From Sulfurimonas hydrogeniphila (GTDB taxonomy: Bacteria; Campylobacterota; Campylobacteria; Campylobacterales; Sulfurimonadaceae), in NCBI RefSeq assembly GCF_009068765.1, contig NZ_CP035534.1:1178001-1242000 (forward strand): a DNA stretch of 64,000 nucleotides, written 5' to 3'. Made by a program: the position numbers and the translations under genes. Numbering within the stretch: the first letter of the stretch is position 1; every line of letters starts with the position of its first letter. The notes under the pieces are model-generated. The model saw only the letters and a program-made list of their open reading frames with translations, was not told the origin of the DNA and did not search any database. This document shows, one piece after another, positions 1-9,683 of the stretch.

Positions 1-984
1 TTCGTTTAAAACATCAATCACTCTTGCATTGTTTTTGAGTTTCATCAGAGCAGTATATCCTGCTGCCATTGCCACAGGATTGCCGCTTAAAGTTCCGGCC
101 TGATATACAGGACCTTCAGGTGAGAGCATTGCCATTATCTCTGCGCGCGCACCAAAGGCACCGACCGGCATACCGCCGCCTATCACCTTTCCGAGTGTTA
201 CTATGTCAGGTTTTACCCCTGTTATGGACTCGGCACCGTGAACACTTGCGCGAAATCCGCTCATCACTTCATCAAACAAAAGCAGAGTACCGTGTTCGTC
301 ACAAAGCTTTCTGAGTGCATGCAAAAACTCTTTGTCAGCCGGGACAAGTCCCATATTGCCTGCAATTGGTTCTATAATCACACAGGCAATATTGTCGGAG
401 TCCGCAAAACATTTTTTGACACTCTCTATATTGTTATATTCAGCCAAAAGCGTGTGTTTTGTAAAGTCAGCCGGAACACCGGGACTTGAAGGATTTCCAA
501 AAGTCGCCGCACCGCTTCCCGCTTCGACCAAAAGAGCATCACTGTGTCCGTGATAGCATCCTGTAAACTTCACAATATCATCACGCCCTGTAAAACCGCG
601 TGCCAAACGAATAGCACTCATAACAGCTTCTGTTCCACTGCTTACAAAACGTACTTTGTCAATTGAGTCAAAAAAGCTGACAACAAGCTTTGCAAGTTCT
701 GTCTCTGCCAATGTCGGTGCGCCAAAGCTCAAACCATGCTTTACGGCATCAATAACAGCAGCTTCTATAGCTTCATCACGATGTCCAAAAAGTAAAGGTC
801 CCCAACTTTGGACATAATCAATATACTCATTCCCGTCTACATCTTTCAAGTAGGCGCCTTTGCCCTCAGTGATAAACAGAGGTGTTGTACCCACACTCTT
901 AAATGCTCTTACCGGTGAATCAACCCCACCCGGGATTAAACGCTGTGCCTCTTCAAATGCTTTTTGTGATGCCTCTGTATTCAT
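1..984 (-). CDS. hemL: Glutamate-1-semialdehyde 2,1-aminomutase, C-terminus cut by window edge
   Basis: This PLP-dependent enzyme converts glutamate-1-semialdehyde to 5-aminolevulinate, the first dedicated tetrapyrrole (heme, siroheme) precursor in the C5 pathway. Reading leftward from ATG at 984, the protein begins [20 protein letters not shown]. It carries the family signatures [25 protein letters not shown], the [10 protein letters not shown] segment, [11 protein letters not shown], and the PLP-lysine motif [13 protein letters not shown]. The frame stays open to base 1, giving 328 of the roughly 425 residues usual for the family. An AAGG ribosome-binding site lies just upstream and a TATAAT -10 box is on the minus strand at 1014-1019, divergent from the TonB-like gene. 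Confidence 0.95.
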   Translation of the reverse strand, partial: MNTEASQKAFEEAQRLIPGGVDSPVRAFKSVGTTPLFITEGKGAYLKDVDGNEYIDYVQSWGPLLFGHRDEAIEAAVIDAVKHGLSFGAPTLAETELAKLVVSFFDSIDKVRFVSSGTEAVMSAIRLARGFTGRDDIVKFTGCYHGHSDALLVEAGSGAATFGNPSSPGVPADFTKHTLLAEYNNIESVKKCFADSDNIACVIIEPIAGNMGLVPADKEFLHALRKLCDEHGTLLLFDEVMSGFRASVHGAESITGVKPDIVTLGKVIGGGMPVGAFGARAEIMAMLSPEGPVYQAGTLSGNPVAMAAGYTALMKLKNNARVIDVLNE

Positions 985-1064
985 TTGCAACCTTGTATCT
1001 CTATTTTTTTATAATTATATCTAAGTATTGCTAAACGACAGCAACACTATTAATATTGATTTGA

Positions 1065-1070
1065 TATAAT
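1065..1070 (+). promoter_or_regulatory. -10 box for the TonB-like gene
   Basis: TATAAT sits 26 bases before the TTG start at 1097. A mirror-image TATAAT for hemL is on the other strand at 1014-1019, so the gap works as a compact divergent promoter region. No convincing -35 was identified, which is common for Campylobacterota sigma-70 promoters. Confidence 0.5.
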
Positions 1071-1096
1071 CTCACAAATTAAATAATGGATTATTT

Positions 1097-1981
1097 TTGA
1101 ACAGATCTTCTTTTGCCTTTTTCGTTGCTTTACTGATACATCTGCTTCTGTTTTTGCTTTTGTGGATAGTGTGGACTTTTACACCGGATACAGAAAAAAA
1201 AGCAGTTCCCAAAGAAAAAAGAATTAAAATATCTCTCAAAGAGATGCCAAAGAAGCATAAAAAATCAGGAATAACAAAACAAAAGCCCAAACCTTCACCC
1301 ATTGTTCCGCCAATGCCAAAAGGTTCCCAGCTTAAAAAAATAGTAAAGCAAAAAACTGTAAAATATGAACCAAAGAAAACACCAAGAAAACCAAAATTAA
1401 ACAAGCCGAAAAAAACAAAAAAAATCATCAAAAAAACAGTGAAACAGCCAAAGGTCAAACCTCTTCCGACAAAAAAATCCTATATTCCTTTAGAAAAAAA
1501 AGCCCAACCAAAAAAAATAAAAAAGCCAGAGGAAAAGCCAAAAAAACTCTCCTGGCTTTATGAAGACAAATCTGCCCAGGAAACAAAAAGTGTCAGGAAA
1601 AAAGCCACACACAACAACAGTAATATTTCTCAAAATATCAAAAAACTCTACGGCGATAAATTTGGCAAACTTACACCAGGACAACAGCAGTATATTTTAG
1701 ATAATCAGGAGATTATGCGTAGAATTACCCAACAGGTCCTTAATCGTGTTGCAAGAGTCAATATCCCACGGGGTTTACATGTAAACAGAAGTAATGTAAT
1801 AGAATTCTACCTGCATCCAAACGGAGATATGACAGGTTTTCGCTTTATTTCCAAGAGTGGCTACTATATTCTTGATGATACAACCAAAGAGACTATAGAG
1901 TATGCCTACAGCAGATACCCAAGACCAAAAGAGACAACACTGATACGATACAATGTATTTTATAATCTAGCAGGATATTAA
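1097..1981 (+). CDS. TonB-like energy transducer
   Basis: A 294-residue TonB-like protein. The start is TTG at 1097 because no in-frame ATG lies upstream. Residues about 5-27 form a single hydrophobic anchor (FAFFVALLIHLLLFLLLWIV). Residues about 35-160 are an extreme Lys/Pro linker, typical of periplasm-spanning TonB/TolA proteins. The C-terminal 80 residues resemble a TonB C-terminal domain (VIEFYLHPNGDMTGFRFIS, then YYILDDTTKETIEYA). TonB couples the ExbB/ExbD proton channel to outer-membrane receptors; no exbBD or receptor is nearby, so its substrate is unknown and TolA-like function is the alternative. A five-codon ORF (ATG at 1086) ends in a TGA overlapping the TTG start, and the linker makes the local DNA extremely A-rich. 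Confidence 0.8.
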   Translation: MNRSSFAFFVALLIHLLLFLLLWIVWTFTPDTEKKAVPKEKRIKISLKEMPKKHKKSGITKQKPKPSPIVPPMPKGSQLKKIVKQKTVKYEPKKTPRKPKLNKPKKTKKIIKKTVKQPKVKPLPTKKSYIPLEKKAQPKKIKKPEEKPKKLSWLYEDKSAQETKSVRKKATHNNSNISQNIKKLYGDKFGKLTPGQQQYILDNQEIMRRITQQVLNRVARVNIPRGLHVNRSNVIEFYLHPNGDMTGFRFISKSGYYILDDTTKETIEYAYSRYPRPKETTLIRYNVFYNLAGY

Positions 1982-1990
1982 GCCAGGCAC

Positions 1991-2917
1991 TTAAGCTGTT
2001 TGTGCGGCCAACAGTTTCAAGGCACCTTTATATATCGGCTCATCAATAAACCCATACTCTTCATCTACAAAACCGGTAATACCCTCATCACGATGCATCT
2101 CAAAGAGTTTCACAATGATTTTTGCCCTTTTTAGCTCTTCTTCTGTATCTACAAATATTTTATGTACAAGTTTCACCTGTCCCGGTGAGATACAGGCTTT
2201 TGCATCATATCCCATCTCTTTTTCAAGTAGTAACCATTGTTCAAAAGTTTTTAAATCTTCAAATTCCTGAAACACAAAGGAAACAGGTTTTACTTTCATA
2301 GCTCTGGCTGTAACTAAAAAATGTGCAAGCATATATTTCACAGTCGGATTTTGCAGATTAATCAAACTCTGTGAAAGCCCCATATCGGCAAACAAATCTA
2401 AAATCCCAAGATAAAACACCCCTACCCTTTTGTTTATTTTCAAAGAAGAAAGATTATGCCAGGCCTGGGCTGTTTCTATAGAAAGATGCAAGTCTATGTC
2501 ATCATGCAAAAGAGCCAGTACATTTTTTACTTCTTCTTTGTTTTTAATTTTTGGTACACGGACAGCATCAGGCATAAACTGATTAAGATAGGCAATTTCA
2601 TCATAGCCACCCTTATCCAAAGCATTCACCCGAACAACCAGTTTCTTGTCACTCTTTTTAAGTTGAGAGAGAAAAACAGCTGCCAAAGCGAGAGCAAAAG
2701 GTTTGTCTTCTTTGCTTACACCATCTTCCAGATTTAACATAATGCACTCTGCTTCAAGACTTTCTATTTTAGAAAGATGTTTAATATTATGACAAGAAAG
2801 CATCAATACTGATTTAAAACTGTTTTTTTTGTTGATGTGGCGAAATGTTGGCACAGCCAAAGCATCAAGTGCAGCCAAGTCCCTGTTTTCATACGCTTGT
2901 GTAATTTCACTTAACAT
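1991..2917 (-). CDS. HpcH/HpaI aldolase / citrate lyase beta-subunit-like protein
   Basis: A 308-residue member of the CitE-like branch of the HpcH/HpaI aldolase superfamily, enzymes that cleave or form C-C bonds in acyl-CoA or 2-keto acid substrates. Family signatures are CIMLNLEDGVSKEDKPFALA (Glu/Asp near the metal site), KLVVRVNALDKGGYDEIA, and the VRVPKIKN strand. No other citrate lyase subunit (CitD, CitF) is present, so this is a stand-alone CitE-like protein whose substrate cannot be told from sequence. Its ATG lies inside the 3' end of the upstream cytochrome gene (11-base overlap), so the two are probably co-transcribed and translationally coupled. TIM-barrel fold is inferred from the family. 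Confidence 0.8.
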   Translation of the reverse strand: MLSEITQAYENRDLAALDALAVPTFRHINKKNSFKSVLMLSCHNIKHLSKIESLEAECIMLNLEDGVSKEDKPFALALAAVFLSQLKKSDKKLVVRVNALDKGGYDEIAYLNQFMPDAVRVPKIKNKEEVKNVLALLHDDIDLHLSIETAQAWHNLSSLKINKRVGVFYLGILDLFADMGLSQSLINLQNPTVKYMLAHFLVTARAMKVKPVSFVFQEFEDLKTFEQWLLLEKEMGYDAKACISPGQVKLVHKIFVDTEEELKRAKIIVKLFEMHRDEGITGFVDEEYGFIDEPIYKGALKLLAAQTA

Positions 2918-3257
2918 CTTTTTTCTTTTTATCGTTTTTGTGCAGATACAGATACAATGCCTGAATTTCTTCTGTCGTTAAAAAATATCTCGGCATACCT
3001 CTTTTCCTTTGGTTTAAAACTCTATAAAAACTATCGAACTCAATGTTGTTGATTCTTGGGCCGACAAAACTTTTTTTCTTTTTTTTATGCACATAGTCAG
3101 CTATGACTTTCCCTTCCCCGTTCTCTCCGTGACAATTTTGACAGCCTATGCCTCTTGGGTTTTTATAAAGTTGTGAAGCATATTCCATCGGTGTTATAAA
3201 AGTACTTGAAGCGTATACAAACAGGGGAATCATTAAAAAAAAGATATGTTTCATCAT
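2907..3257 (-). CDS. Small periplasmic monoheme cytochrome c
   Basis: A 116-residue exported c-type cytochrome. Residues 1-17 (MKHIFFLMIPLFVYASS after the second Met) form a signal peptide. The single heme-binding motif is CQNCH in the segment GIGCQNCHGENGEG, and the likely distal Met lies in KRGMPRYFLT, giving a small class I fold. It probably shuttles electrons in the periplasm; the partner is not evident. A Lys-rich stretch (HKKKKKS) may form a docking surface. It overlaps the CitE-like gene by 11 bases. Start MMK is ambiguous between two adjacent ATGs. Confidence 0.82.
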   Translation of the reverse strand: MMKHIFFLMIPLFVYASSTFITPMEYASQLYKNPRGIGCQNCHGENGEGKVIADYVHKKKKKSFVGPRINNIEFDSFYRVLNQRKRGMPRYFLTTEEIQALYLYLHKNDKKKKDVK

Positions 3258-3281
3258 TAGCCTAATATTATTTTAAAAGGG

Positions 3282-3287
3282 TATAAT
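3282..3287 (+). promoter_or_regulatory. -10 box for the folD gene string
   Basis: TATAAT lies 28 bases before the folD ATG, followed by an AGAGG ribosome-binding site at about 3305. It is probably the main promoter of the folD-lepB-protease run, since those genes overlap or nearly touch. Confidence 0.5.
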
Positions 3288-3314
3288 ATCAAAAAATTTA
3301 TTTAAGAGGTTTAA

Positions 3315-4172
3315 ATGCAGATTCTTGATGGGAAAGCACTTGCAAAAAAAATTGAAAACAATGTGGCAGATGAAGTTGCCAAATTAAAAGCACAAACAGA
3401 CAGAACTCCAGGACTTGCCGTAATACTTGTAGGGCAGGATCCTGCAAGCCAGGCATATGTCAGCATGAAGAAAAAAGCCTGTGATAGAGTCGGTTTTTAC
3501 TCAGTCAGCCATGAAATGCCAGAAGACATTTCTCAAGATGCGATAGAAAATACCATCAAAATGATGAATCAAAACCCAAATATTGACGGAATACTTGTGC
3601 AGCTTCCTCTGCCTCCGCAAATAGATACAACAAAAATTCTTGAACTTGTTGATCCTGCAAAAGATGTTGACGGTTTTCATCCCTACAATGTAGGACGCCT
3701 TGTCACAAATCTGGACGGTTTTGTACCCTGCACACCACTTGGTGTAATGGAACTTTTACAAGAGTATGACATTGATGTAAAAGGAAAGAACTGTTGTGTT
3801 GTCGGTGCTTCGAATATTGTCGGAAAACCTATGGCTGCTCTTTTGCTCAACGCAGATGCTACTGTTGAAGTATGTCATATATTTACAGATGACTTAAAAA
3901 AACATACATTAAATGCAGATATTATTCTTGTCGGTGTCGGCGTTATTAATCTTATCAAAGAAGATATGGTAAAAGACGGTGCCATCATCATAGATATAGG
4001 AATCAACAGAGCAGACAACGGCAAACTTGTCGGTGATGTGGATTTTGAAAATGTAAGTAAAAAATGCTCATACATCACACCTGTTCCCGGCGGTGTCGGA
4101 CCGATGACTATTGCAATGCTTTTGAGCAATACTCTCAAAGCCGCAAAACTCAATGCACAAGACAAAGATTAA
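3315..4172 (+). CDS. folD: Bifunctional methylenetetrahydrofolate dehydrogenase / methenyl-THF cyclohydrolase
   Basis: FolD interconverts 5,10-methylene-THF, 5,10-methenyl-THF and 10-formyl-THF in the cytosol using NADP. The 285-residue length is standard. Visible signatures are SQAYVSMKKKACDRVGF (catalytic Lys in the YxxxK element), GILVQLPLPP, KDVDGFHPYNVGRL, CCVVGASNIVGKPMAALLL of the Rossmann domain and the C-terminal TPVPGGVGPMTIAML. It heads a rightward gene run; its stop is only a few bases before the preferred lepB start, suggesting co-transcription. Confidence 0.97.
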   Translation: MQILDGKALAKKIENNVADEVAKLKAQTDRTPGLAVILVGQDPASQAYVSMKKKACDRVGFYSVSHEMPEDISQDAIENTIKMMNQNPNIDGILVQLPLPPQIDTTKILELVDPAKDVDGFHPYNVGRLVTNLDGFVPCTPLGVMELLQEYDIDVKGKNCCVVGASNIVGKPMAALLLNADATVEVCHIFTDDLKKHTLNADIILVGVGVINLIKEDMVKDGAIIIDIGINRADNGKLVGDVDFENVSKKCSYITPVPGGVGPMTIAMLLSNTLKAAKLNAQDKD

Positions 4173-4176
4173 TTCA

Positions 4177-4986
4177 ATGAAAAAAATCTTACATAAAGCA
4201 TATAAATGGTCAAACTCCTGGACAGGGACTGTTGTCATTGTTCTTTTTACTATCTTTTTTGTTGCCCAGGCTTTTCGTATTCCAAGCGGCAGCATGAAAG
4301 ACTCCCTTCTGATCGGAGACCACCTTTTTGCCAAAAAATTTGCGTACGGTATTCCTATGCCCTATATTCCGTTTTTGGAAATTCCCATTATTCCATGGAG
4401 CAAAGAGTTGAAAATTGTTGATGGAGACACCCCAAAGCACGGTGATATCGTCATTTTCAGATACCCAGGAAATATTAAACAGCATTTTGTAAAACGCTGT
4501 GTTGCTCTTCCCGGAGACGAATTGTTTGTTGCTGATAAAAACCTGTTTCTACACTTTAAAGAAGGTGACGAATGGATTAAAAAGAATTATAAAGATTATG
4601 AAATAGCAATTTTTGACGGCAAACTGTGGGTAAAAAATCCTTATATGAAAAAACATCCCGGTATTCATCATGACCCGAAAATCGTAAATAACGGGCGTTT
4701 TCCGATACAGATTTTTTATGTAAACCCGCTCAAAGTCGAAAAAAATCATTATTTTATGATGGGTGACAATCGTGACCACTCCAATGACAGCCGTTTCTGG
4801 GGAAGTGTTCCTTATGAAAATATTGAAGGAACCCCCTGGTTTATCTATTTCTCAATTGACAAAGATTATAAAATTCGATGGGACAGAATAGGAAAAACAC
4901 CTGCCGACCTGGAAAAACCGGAGCACTTAAAAAAAGCAATACAAGAAAGAGAAAAAGAAGACAAAGAATATTATGGACTCACTTGA
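4177..4986 (+). CDS. lepB: Signal peptidase I
   Basis: Membrane-anchored serine protease that removes signal peptides after Sec/Tat export. The N-terminal membrane segment is VVIVLFTIFFVAQAF; the catalytic Ser is in IPSGSMKDSLL and the general-base Lys in FVKRCVALPGD; the conserved MMGDNRDHSNDSRFWG box follows. I chose ATG 4177 (MKKILHKAYKW) over ATG 4153, which would overlap folD by 20 bases and add eight residues not needed by the family. The C-terminus is a charged Lys/Glu tail. The 3' end overlaps the next gene by 14 bases. Confidence 0.95.
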   Translation: MKKILHKAYKWSNSWTGTVVIVLFTIFFVAQAFRIPSGSMKDSLLIGDHLFAKKFAYGIPMPYIPFLEIPIIPWSKELKIVDGDTPKHGDIVIFRYPGNIKQHFVKRCVALPGDELFVADKNLFLHFKEGDEWIKKNYKDYEIAIFDGKLWVKNPYMKKHPGIHHDPKIVNNGRFPIQIFYVNPLKVEKNHYFMMGDNRDHSNDSRFWGSVPYENIEGTPWFIYFSIDKDYKIRWDRIGKTPADLEKPEHLKKAIQEREKEDKEYYGLT

Positions 4987-5650
4987 TTTATTAAAAATAG
5001 CAGCTGCCGTTTTAGCACTTGCTGTTGCAATTATCGGACACGAAATTATGCATGGCTGGGTTGCTTACATGTACGGTGACATGACAGCCAAAAATGCAGG
5101 GCGTTTAACAGTAAACCCAATTTCGCACATAGATCTTGTCGGAACTATCATAGTGCCTGCTACTATGTACTTTTTACCGATGCTGTTAGGCTCGGACGGC
5201 GGTATTTTGTTCGGTTGGGCAAAGCCTGTTCCGATCAATACCTTTACTGTCATAAACAGAGGTGGATATAATGCCGCTATGCAGGTGGACTTGGCAGGTA
5301 TTGTCTATAATTTCACTATGGGTGCAGTCGCAGCAATTACTCTGACTGCTATGAGTACACCGACAACTGCCGACTCTCTGTTTTATATATTTTTCTATAT
5401 ATTTATATACCAACTGCTTATTATCAATATAGTTTTAGGCGTATTTAACCTGCTGCCTATTCCCCAGTTTGACGGTGGGCATTTTTTAATGCATCTTGCG
5501 TTAAAATATAAAATAAATTCTATTGCAGAGTTTTATTACAAATATGACAGATACGGGATTGTTATTGTACTTATTATTTTAATGACCCCGTTAAATCAAT
5601 ATGTACTTTTTATGCCGGTGCAGGCAATTATACATTTGTTACTATCTTAG
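4973..5650 (+). CDS. Site-2 protease family membrane metalloprotease (M50)
   Basis: A 225-residue polytopic membrane protein with the two hallmark metal sites of M50 proteases: HEIMHGWVAY (HExxH, residues about 23-27) and NLLPIPQFDGGH (the NxxPxPxxDGG motif, providing the third ligand Asp). Hydrophobic segments surround both. It lacks PDZ domains, so it is closer to the short SpoIVFB-like group than to RseP. Substrate is unknown; members cleave transmembrane anchors within the membrane. Overlap with lepB and the following rpiB suggest one operon. Confidence 0.9.
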   Translation: MDSLDLLKIAAAVLALAVAIIGHEIMHGWVAYMYGDMTAKNAGRLTVNPISHIDLVGTIIVPATMYFLPMLLGSDGGILFGWAKPVPINTFTVINRGGYNAAMQVDLAGIVYNFTMGAVAAITLTAMSTPTTADSLFYIFFYIFIYQLLIINIVLGVFNLLPIPQFDGGHFLMHLALKYKINSIAEFYYKYDRYGIVIVLIILMTPLNQYVLFMPVQAIIHLLLS

Positions 5651-5660
5651 AGGAGAGAAA

Positions 5661-6092
5661 ATGAAATTTTATATAGGTACCGACCATGCAGGTTTAGAAC
5701 TGAAGAACTGGACAGTAGAGCTTTTACAATCCAAAGGACATGAAGTAATTGATTTTGGACCATATAGTGCAGACAGAGTGGACTACCCTGATTATGCGCA
5801 CAAGGTTGCAACGGCAGTTTTGGAAGATGAAAACTCCCAAGGTATTTTAATCTGCGGGAGCGGAATCGGTATGAGTATGGCAGCCAACAGGCACCACGGT
5901 ATTCGTGCTGCACTGTGCCATGATGCTTATACTGCAACCGTAGCACGCGGACACAATGATGCAAATATCTTATGTTTTGGTGAGAGAATTGTCGGAAAAG
6001 GTGTTGCTGAATCTATCATTGATGCATGGATAGCAGGAAGCTTTGAAGGTGGCCGTCACATTGCCAGAGTAGCAAAAATAGAAACACTCTAA
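5661..6092 (+). CDS. rpiB: Ribose-5-phosphate isomerase B
   Basis: Interconverts ribose-5-phosphate and ribulose-5-phosphate in the pentose phosphate and Calvin-type carbon networks. The open frame extends upstream to 5601, but ATG 5661 is preceded by an AGGAG at 5651-5655 and starts the family-typical MKFYIGTDHAGLELK. Signatures are GTDHAG, DYPDYAHKVA, ICGSGIGMSMAANR (anion hole and catalytic Cys region) and RGHNDANILCFGER. The 143-residue length is normal. Confidence 0.95.
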   Translation: MKFYIGTDHAGLELKNWTVELLQSKGHEVIDFGPYSADRVDYPDYAHKVATAVLEDENSQGILICGSGIGMSMAANRHHGIRAALCHDAYTATVARGHNDANILCFGERIVGKGVAESIIDAWIAGSFEGGRHIARVAKIETL

Positions 6093-6115
6093 CAAATAAC
6101 ATTCAAGGAAAAGCT

Positions 6116-6448
6116 ATGTTTGGAGAATGGTCACTTTTAACAATACTCTCTATTGTCTCTATCTATTTATTTGTAAAAATGTTTTATTTCAAAAGCATTA
6201 CAAATAAAGAACAAAGAAGCAATGACTTAATGAAATTAACGCTTCAGGAGGCAGAAATTTTAATTCGAAAGTACCAGATTCAACTCCAGCGTGCTCTTGG
6301 AAATGTCGATATATTAAGCGAAGAACTGACAAAACTCAGAAATGAGTTAAAGGTTTTAAAACAAAGAAATGCAAAACACAGACAGGAAGTAGACAGACTC
6401 AATGCAAAGATTAAAGCACTGGAAAGTCGTATTGACGCACTTTTATAA
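6116..6448 (+). CDS. Membrane-anchored coiled-coil protein of unknown function
   Basis: A 110-residue protein with an N-terminal hydrophobic segment ([19 protein letters not shown], residues about 6-24), then a long charged heptad-rich coiled coil (for example [18 protein letters not shown]). No enzyme motif is visible. It sits between rpiB and apt, and its stop is adjacent to apt, so it is expressed with them. It could be a scaffold or septum/envelope protein by analogy with other short anchored coiled coils, but that is inference only. Confidence 0.75.
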   Translation: MFGEWSLLTILSIVSIYLFVKMFYFKSITNKEQRSNDLMKLTLQEAEILIRKYQIQLQRALGNVDILSEELTKLRNELKVLKQRNAKHRQEVDRLNAKIKALESRIDALL

Positions 6449-6456
6449 GGATGAAA

Positions 6457-7008
6457 ATGATAACACTAAGCAAAACTGAAAAAAAAATCCTGGAAAACTC
6501 AATCAGAGATATACAAGATTTTCCAAAACCGGGGATTGTGTTCAAAGATATCACTACTTTACTCAACAACAAAGAGGCATATGCTGTTTTGATGAATCAT
6601 CTTTACCAAAGATATAAAGAGTATAATCTTGAATATATTGCCGGTATTGATGCCAGAGGTTTTATATTCGGTGCGGCATTAGCGCAAATGCTCGGAATTG
6701 GATTTGTGCCTATTCGCAAAAAAGGAAAACTTCCCTACACAACCATTAGCGAAAAGTATGCGCTCGAATACGGAGTGGATGAAATCGAAGTTCATATAGA
6801 TGCTTTTGGAAACGAAAAAGGTGCAAGAGTCCTCGTAATAGATGATTTAATAGCTACAGGCGGTACAGCAAATGCGGCTGCCACACTTGTCAACCAGACA
6901 GGTGCCACATGTATCGAATGTTGTTTTATTATAGGACTTACCTTCCTTGACGGTATAAAAAAACTACAAGAAAAAACTGATGTATATTCAGTGATAGAGG
7001 TTAACTAA
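6457..7008 (+). CDS. apt: Adenine phosphoribosyltransferase
   Basis: Salvages adenine to AMP with PRPP. The PRPP-binding loop is [17 protein letters not shown]; the N-terminal [16 protein letters not shown] and the [14 protein letters not shown] segment are diagnostic. Two in-frame ATGs exist, at 6451 and 6457. The AAGG at 6447-6450 abuts the first but is spaced six bases from the second, so 6457 is preferred (183 residues). The stop overlaps the trpB start by one base (TAATG), indicating translational coupling. Confidence 0.95.
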   Translation: MITLSKTEKKILENSIRDIQDFPKPGIVFKDITTLLNNKEAYAVLMNHLYQRYKEYNLEYIAGIDARGFIFGAALAQMLGIGFVPIRKKGKLPYTTISEKYALEYGVDEIEVHIDAFGNEKGARVLVIDDLIATGGTANAAATLVNQTGATCIECCFIIGLTFLDGIKKLQEKTDVYSVIEVN

Positions 7009-8210
7009 TGATGTATATTCCCAGCCCTTCAAAATATGATCCTGACGAAAACGGACATTTTGGAATTTTCGGTGGTCGCTATGTTCCTGAAACACTTATG
7101 CCGGCACTGCTTCAACTCAAAGTTGAATATGAAGCTATTCGTTTTGATGAAGAGTTCTGGAAAGAGGTCGACTACTATCTAAAAGATTATGTAGGGCGCC
7201 CGAGTCCTCTTTTTTATGCCGAAAATATTTCTAAAGAAATCGGTGCAAAGGTTTATCTCAAACGTGAAGACTTAAATCATACAGGTGCTCATAAGGTCAA
7301 CAATGTTATTGCACAGGGTTTGATGGCAAAACGCTTAGGTTATAAAAAAGTCATTGCTGAGACCGGTGCGGGACAGCATGGTGTGGCAACAGCAACCATT
7401 GCAGCACTGCTTGATTTGGAGTGTGAAATATTTATGGGTGCAAAGGATGTAGAGCGCCAAGAACTGAATGTTTTTCGTATGAAACTTCTTGGTGCAAAGG
7501 TCAATGCTGTTGAGAGTGGCAGCAGGACACTTAAAGATGCAATGAATGATGCCATCCGTCACTGGGTCACCAATGCAAGAGATACCTTTTACATTATAGG
7601 AACAGTCGCCGGTCCACACCCCTACCCTATGATGGTACGCGACTTTCAGGCAATTATCGGCTGGGAGGCAAGAGCACAGATTTTACAAAAAGAGAACAGA
7701 CTGCCCGATTATGTGCTTGCCTGCATAGGAGGAGGCAGCAATGCTATCGGTATGTTTCAACACTTTTTAGATGATAAAGAGGTGCAATGTATCGGTATTG
7801 AAGCCGGTGGACTTGGCTTAGATACAAACAAACACGGCTGTTCTTTGGAAAAAGGGCGTCCAGGTATTTTGCATGGTCAGATGAGCTATCTGCTCCAAGA
7901 TGAAGACGGACAGGTTCTTGAAGCGCATTCAATCAGTGCGGGACTTGACTACCCGGGCATTGGACCCGAACATGCTTTTCACAAAGACAACAAATCAGTT
8001 TCATATGACAATGTCACAGACCAGGAAGCCCTGGATGCATTTGTTTGGCTTTCACAAAAAGAGGGAATCATTCCGGCATTTGAAAGTTCCCATGCAGTCG
8101 CCTATTTGAAAAAGATGCCTGATATAAAAGACAAACTCATCATCGTCAACCTCTCAGGCCGCGGAGACAAAGATATGATTCAGGCAAAAGATATTTTACA
8201 TTTTGACTAA
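7008..8210 (+). CDS. trpB: Tryptophan synthase beta subunit
   Basis: Catalyses the PLP-dependent condensation of indole and serine to tryptophan. At 400 residues it is the TrpB1 form. Signatures are [18 protein letters not shown], the PLP lysine in [23 protein letters not shown], and the phosphate-binding [13 protein letters not shown]. trpA is not adjacent, so the alpha subunit must be encoded elsewhere. ATGs at 7008 and 7011 are both possible. It closes the apt-trpB pair and is followed by a hairpin at 8217-8243. Confidence 0.97.
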   Translation: MMYIPSPSKYDPDENGHFGIFGGRYVPETLMPALLQLKVEYEAIRFDEEFWKEVDYYLKDYVGRPSPLFYAENISKEIGAKVYLKREDLNHTGAHKVNNVIAQGLMAKRLGYKKVIAETGAGQHGVATATIAALLDLECEIFMGAKDVERQELNVFRMKLLGAKVNAVESGSRTLKDAMNDAIRHWVTNARDTFYIIGTVAGPHPYPMMVRDFQAIIGWEARAQILQKENRLPDYVLACIGGGSNAIGMFQHFLDDKEVQCIGIEAGGLGLDTNKHGCSLEKGRPGILHGQMSYLLQDEDGQVLEAHSISAGLDYPGIGPEHAFHKDNKSVSYDNVTDQEALDAFVWLSQKEGIIPAFESSHAVAYLKKMPDIKDKLIIVNLSGRGDKDMIQAKDILHFD

Positions 8211-8216
8211 AAAATC

Positions 8217-8243
8217 TTTTGTCAGAATCAAGCACTGACAAAA
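8217..8243. terminator. Hairpin between trpB and pepA
   Basis: TTTTGTCAG (8217-8225) and CTGACAAAA (8235-8243) form a perfect 9-bp stem with a 9-base loop. The run of T before and A after would give poly-U only within the stem, so it is terminator-like on both strands rather than a textbook intrinsic terminator. Confidence 0.5.
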
Positions 8244-8270
8244 AATAAATTTATTATACGAGGAAATACT

Positions 8271-9677
8271 ATGAATATCAAATTGACGACGGGTGAAACA
8301 TCCAATGTAAAGAGCAATGTCTGTTTAGAATTCATTACTAATGAAAACTTAGGCGTACACAAATATTATAAACTCCTGCACAAGTCAGGTTTTAAGGCCA
8401 AGCAGGACACCTTGTGTACTTTATACGAAAAAAATATAATTGTGTGCGGTATTGAGGATACCGGCAATGATAATATTCGCAGTGCGGCAGCTACAGCGAT
8501 AAAGTCTTTAAAAACATCTAATTATAAATCTGCGAGCATTGCAGTAGAAAAAAGCAATATAAAAGCTGTTGTAGAAGGTTTGGTCCTTGGCGGATATGAG
8601 TTTAACAAATACAAAACAAAAAATGAGAAACAAAAACTTAAAAATATTTACCTTACATGTAAAGATATAGCAGAGCTAAAAGATGCTTTTGAAGAAGCTG
8701 TAATAATTGCTGATGCAACCTGTTATACGCGTGATATAGTAAATATTGCTCCTGATGATTTGAATCCGCCTACTTTTGCAAAACTGGCAAAGAAACTGGC
8801 ACGTGAAAATTCTCTTGAATGCACTGTTTTAGGACATAAAGAACTCAAAAAAGAAAGATGTGAGGCAATGCTTGCAGTCGGTCGCGCTTCGTGTCATGAT
8901 ACAAAACTGATTCACCTGGCATACAAACCAAAAAATCCGAAGAAAATTATATCTCTTGTCGGAAAGGGTCTGACCTATGACAGTGGCGGACTCAGTCTGA
9001 AACCTGCAACCTCAATGGTAACAATGAAAATGGACAAAGCCGGAGCCTGTGCAGTGCTGGGTATCATTAAGGCAGTCAGTGAATTAAAACTCAATATTGA
9101 AGTACACGCTTTTGTCGGTGCCGTTGAAAATATGATAGGCGGAAATGCCTACAAACCTGATGATGTTTTAACTTCTCGCAAAGGCGATACGATAGAAGTG
9201 AGAAACACAGATGCAGAGGGTCGCCTGGTGCTTGCGGATGTGCTTGATTACGCACAGGAAAAAGTTCAAGCAGATTATCTGTTTGATTTTGCAACGCTTA
9301 CGGGTGCCTGTATGGTAGCTCTTGGACAGTATACAACAGGTGTTATGGGGCATTCCAACAGACTCAGACATGACATTTCCAAAGCTTCAGGCAGAGCCGG
9401 AGAGTTGACAGCTTCCCTGCCGTTTAACAAGTATTTGAAAAAACAGCTCAAAAGTGAAATAGCCGATATCTGTAATATTTCAAACAAGCCTTATGGCGGA
9501 GCTATTACAGCCGGACTTTTTTTAGACAACTTCATCAAAGAAGAAAACAAAGACAAATGGCTGCACTTTGACATAGCCGGAAGCGCCTATACTGAGAGTC
9601 CCTGGTATGTCAATGTATATGGCGGAACCGGTGCAGGTGTCCGTTTTATGAGTGAGTTTTTAAAAAGTATAAAATAA
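8271..9677 (+). CDS. pepA: Leucyl aminopeptidase family protein (M17)
   Basis: A 468-residue dizinc cytosolic aminopeptidase. The N-terminal half is the variable macro-like domain; the C-terminal half has the M17 catalytic block: metal and catalytic Lys in LVGKGLTYDSGGLSLKP, MKMDKAGACAVLG, and the signature NTDAEGRLVLADVLDYA, followed by FATLTGACMVALG. It releases N-terminal residues during peptide turnover and in some bacteria binds DNA; only the peptidase role is supported here. A GAGG ribosome-binding site precedes the ATG. Confidence 0.93.
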   Translation: MNIKLTTGETSNVKSNVCLEFITNENLGVHKYYKLLHKSGFKAKQDTLCTLYEKNIIVCGIEDTGNDNIRSAAATAIKSLKTSNYKSASIAVEKSNIKAVVEGLVLGGYEFNKYKTKNEKQKLKNIYLTCKDIAELKDAFEEAVIIADATCYTRDIVNIAPDDLNPPTFAKLAKKLARENSLECTVLGHKELKKERCEAMLAVGRASCHDTKLIHLAYKPKNPKKIISLVGKGLTYDSGGLSLKPATSMVTMKMDKAGACAVLGIIKAVSELKLNIEVHAFVGAVENMIGGNAYKPDDVLTSRKGDTIEVRNTDAEGRLVLADVLDYAQEKVQADYLFDFATLTGACMVALGQYTTGVMGHSNRLRHDISKASGRAGELTASLPFNKYLKKQLKSEIADICNISNKPYGGAITAGLFLDNFIKEENKDKWLHFDIAGSAYTESPWYVNVYGGTGAGVRFMSEFLKSIK

Positions 9678-9683
9678 ATATGC

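Noticed and set aside
1072..1458. Open frame on the minus strand opposite the TonB-like gene
   Set aside because: It is the antisense of a Lys-rich linker, which automatically gives Phe-rich open frames; no ribosome-binding site.
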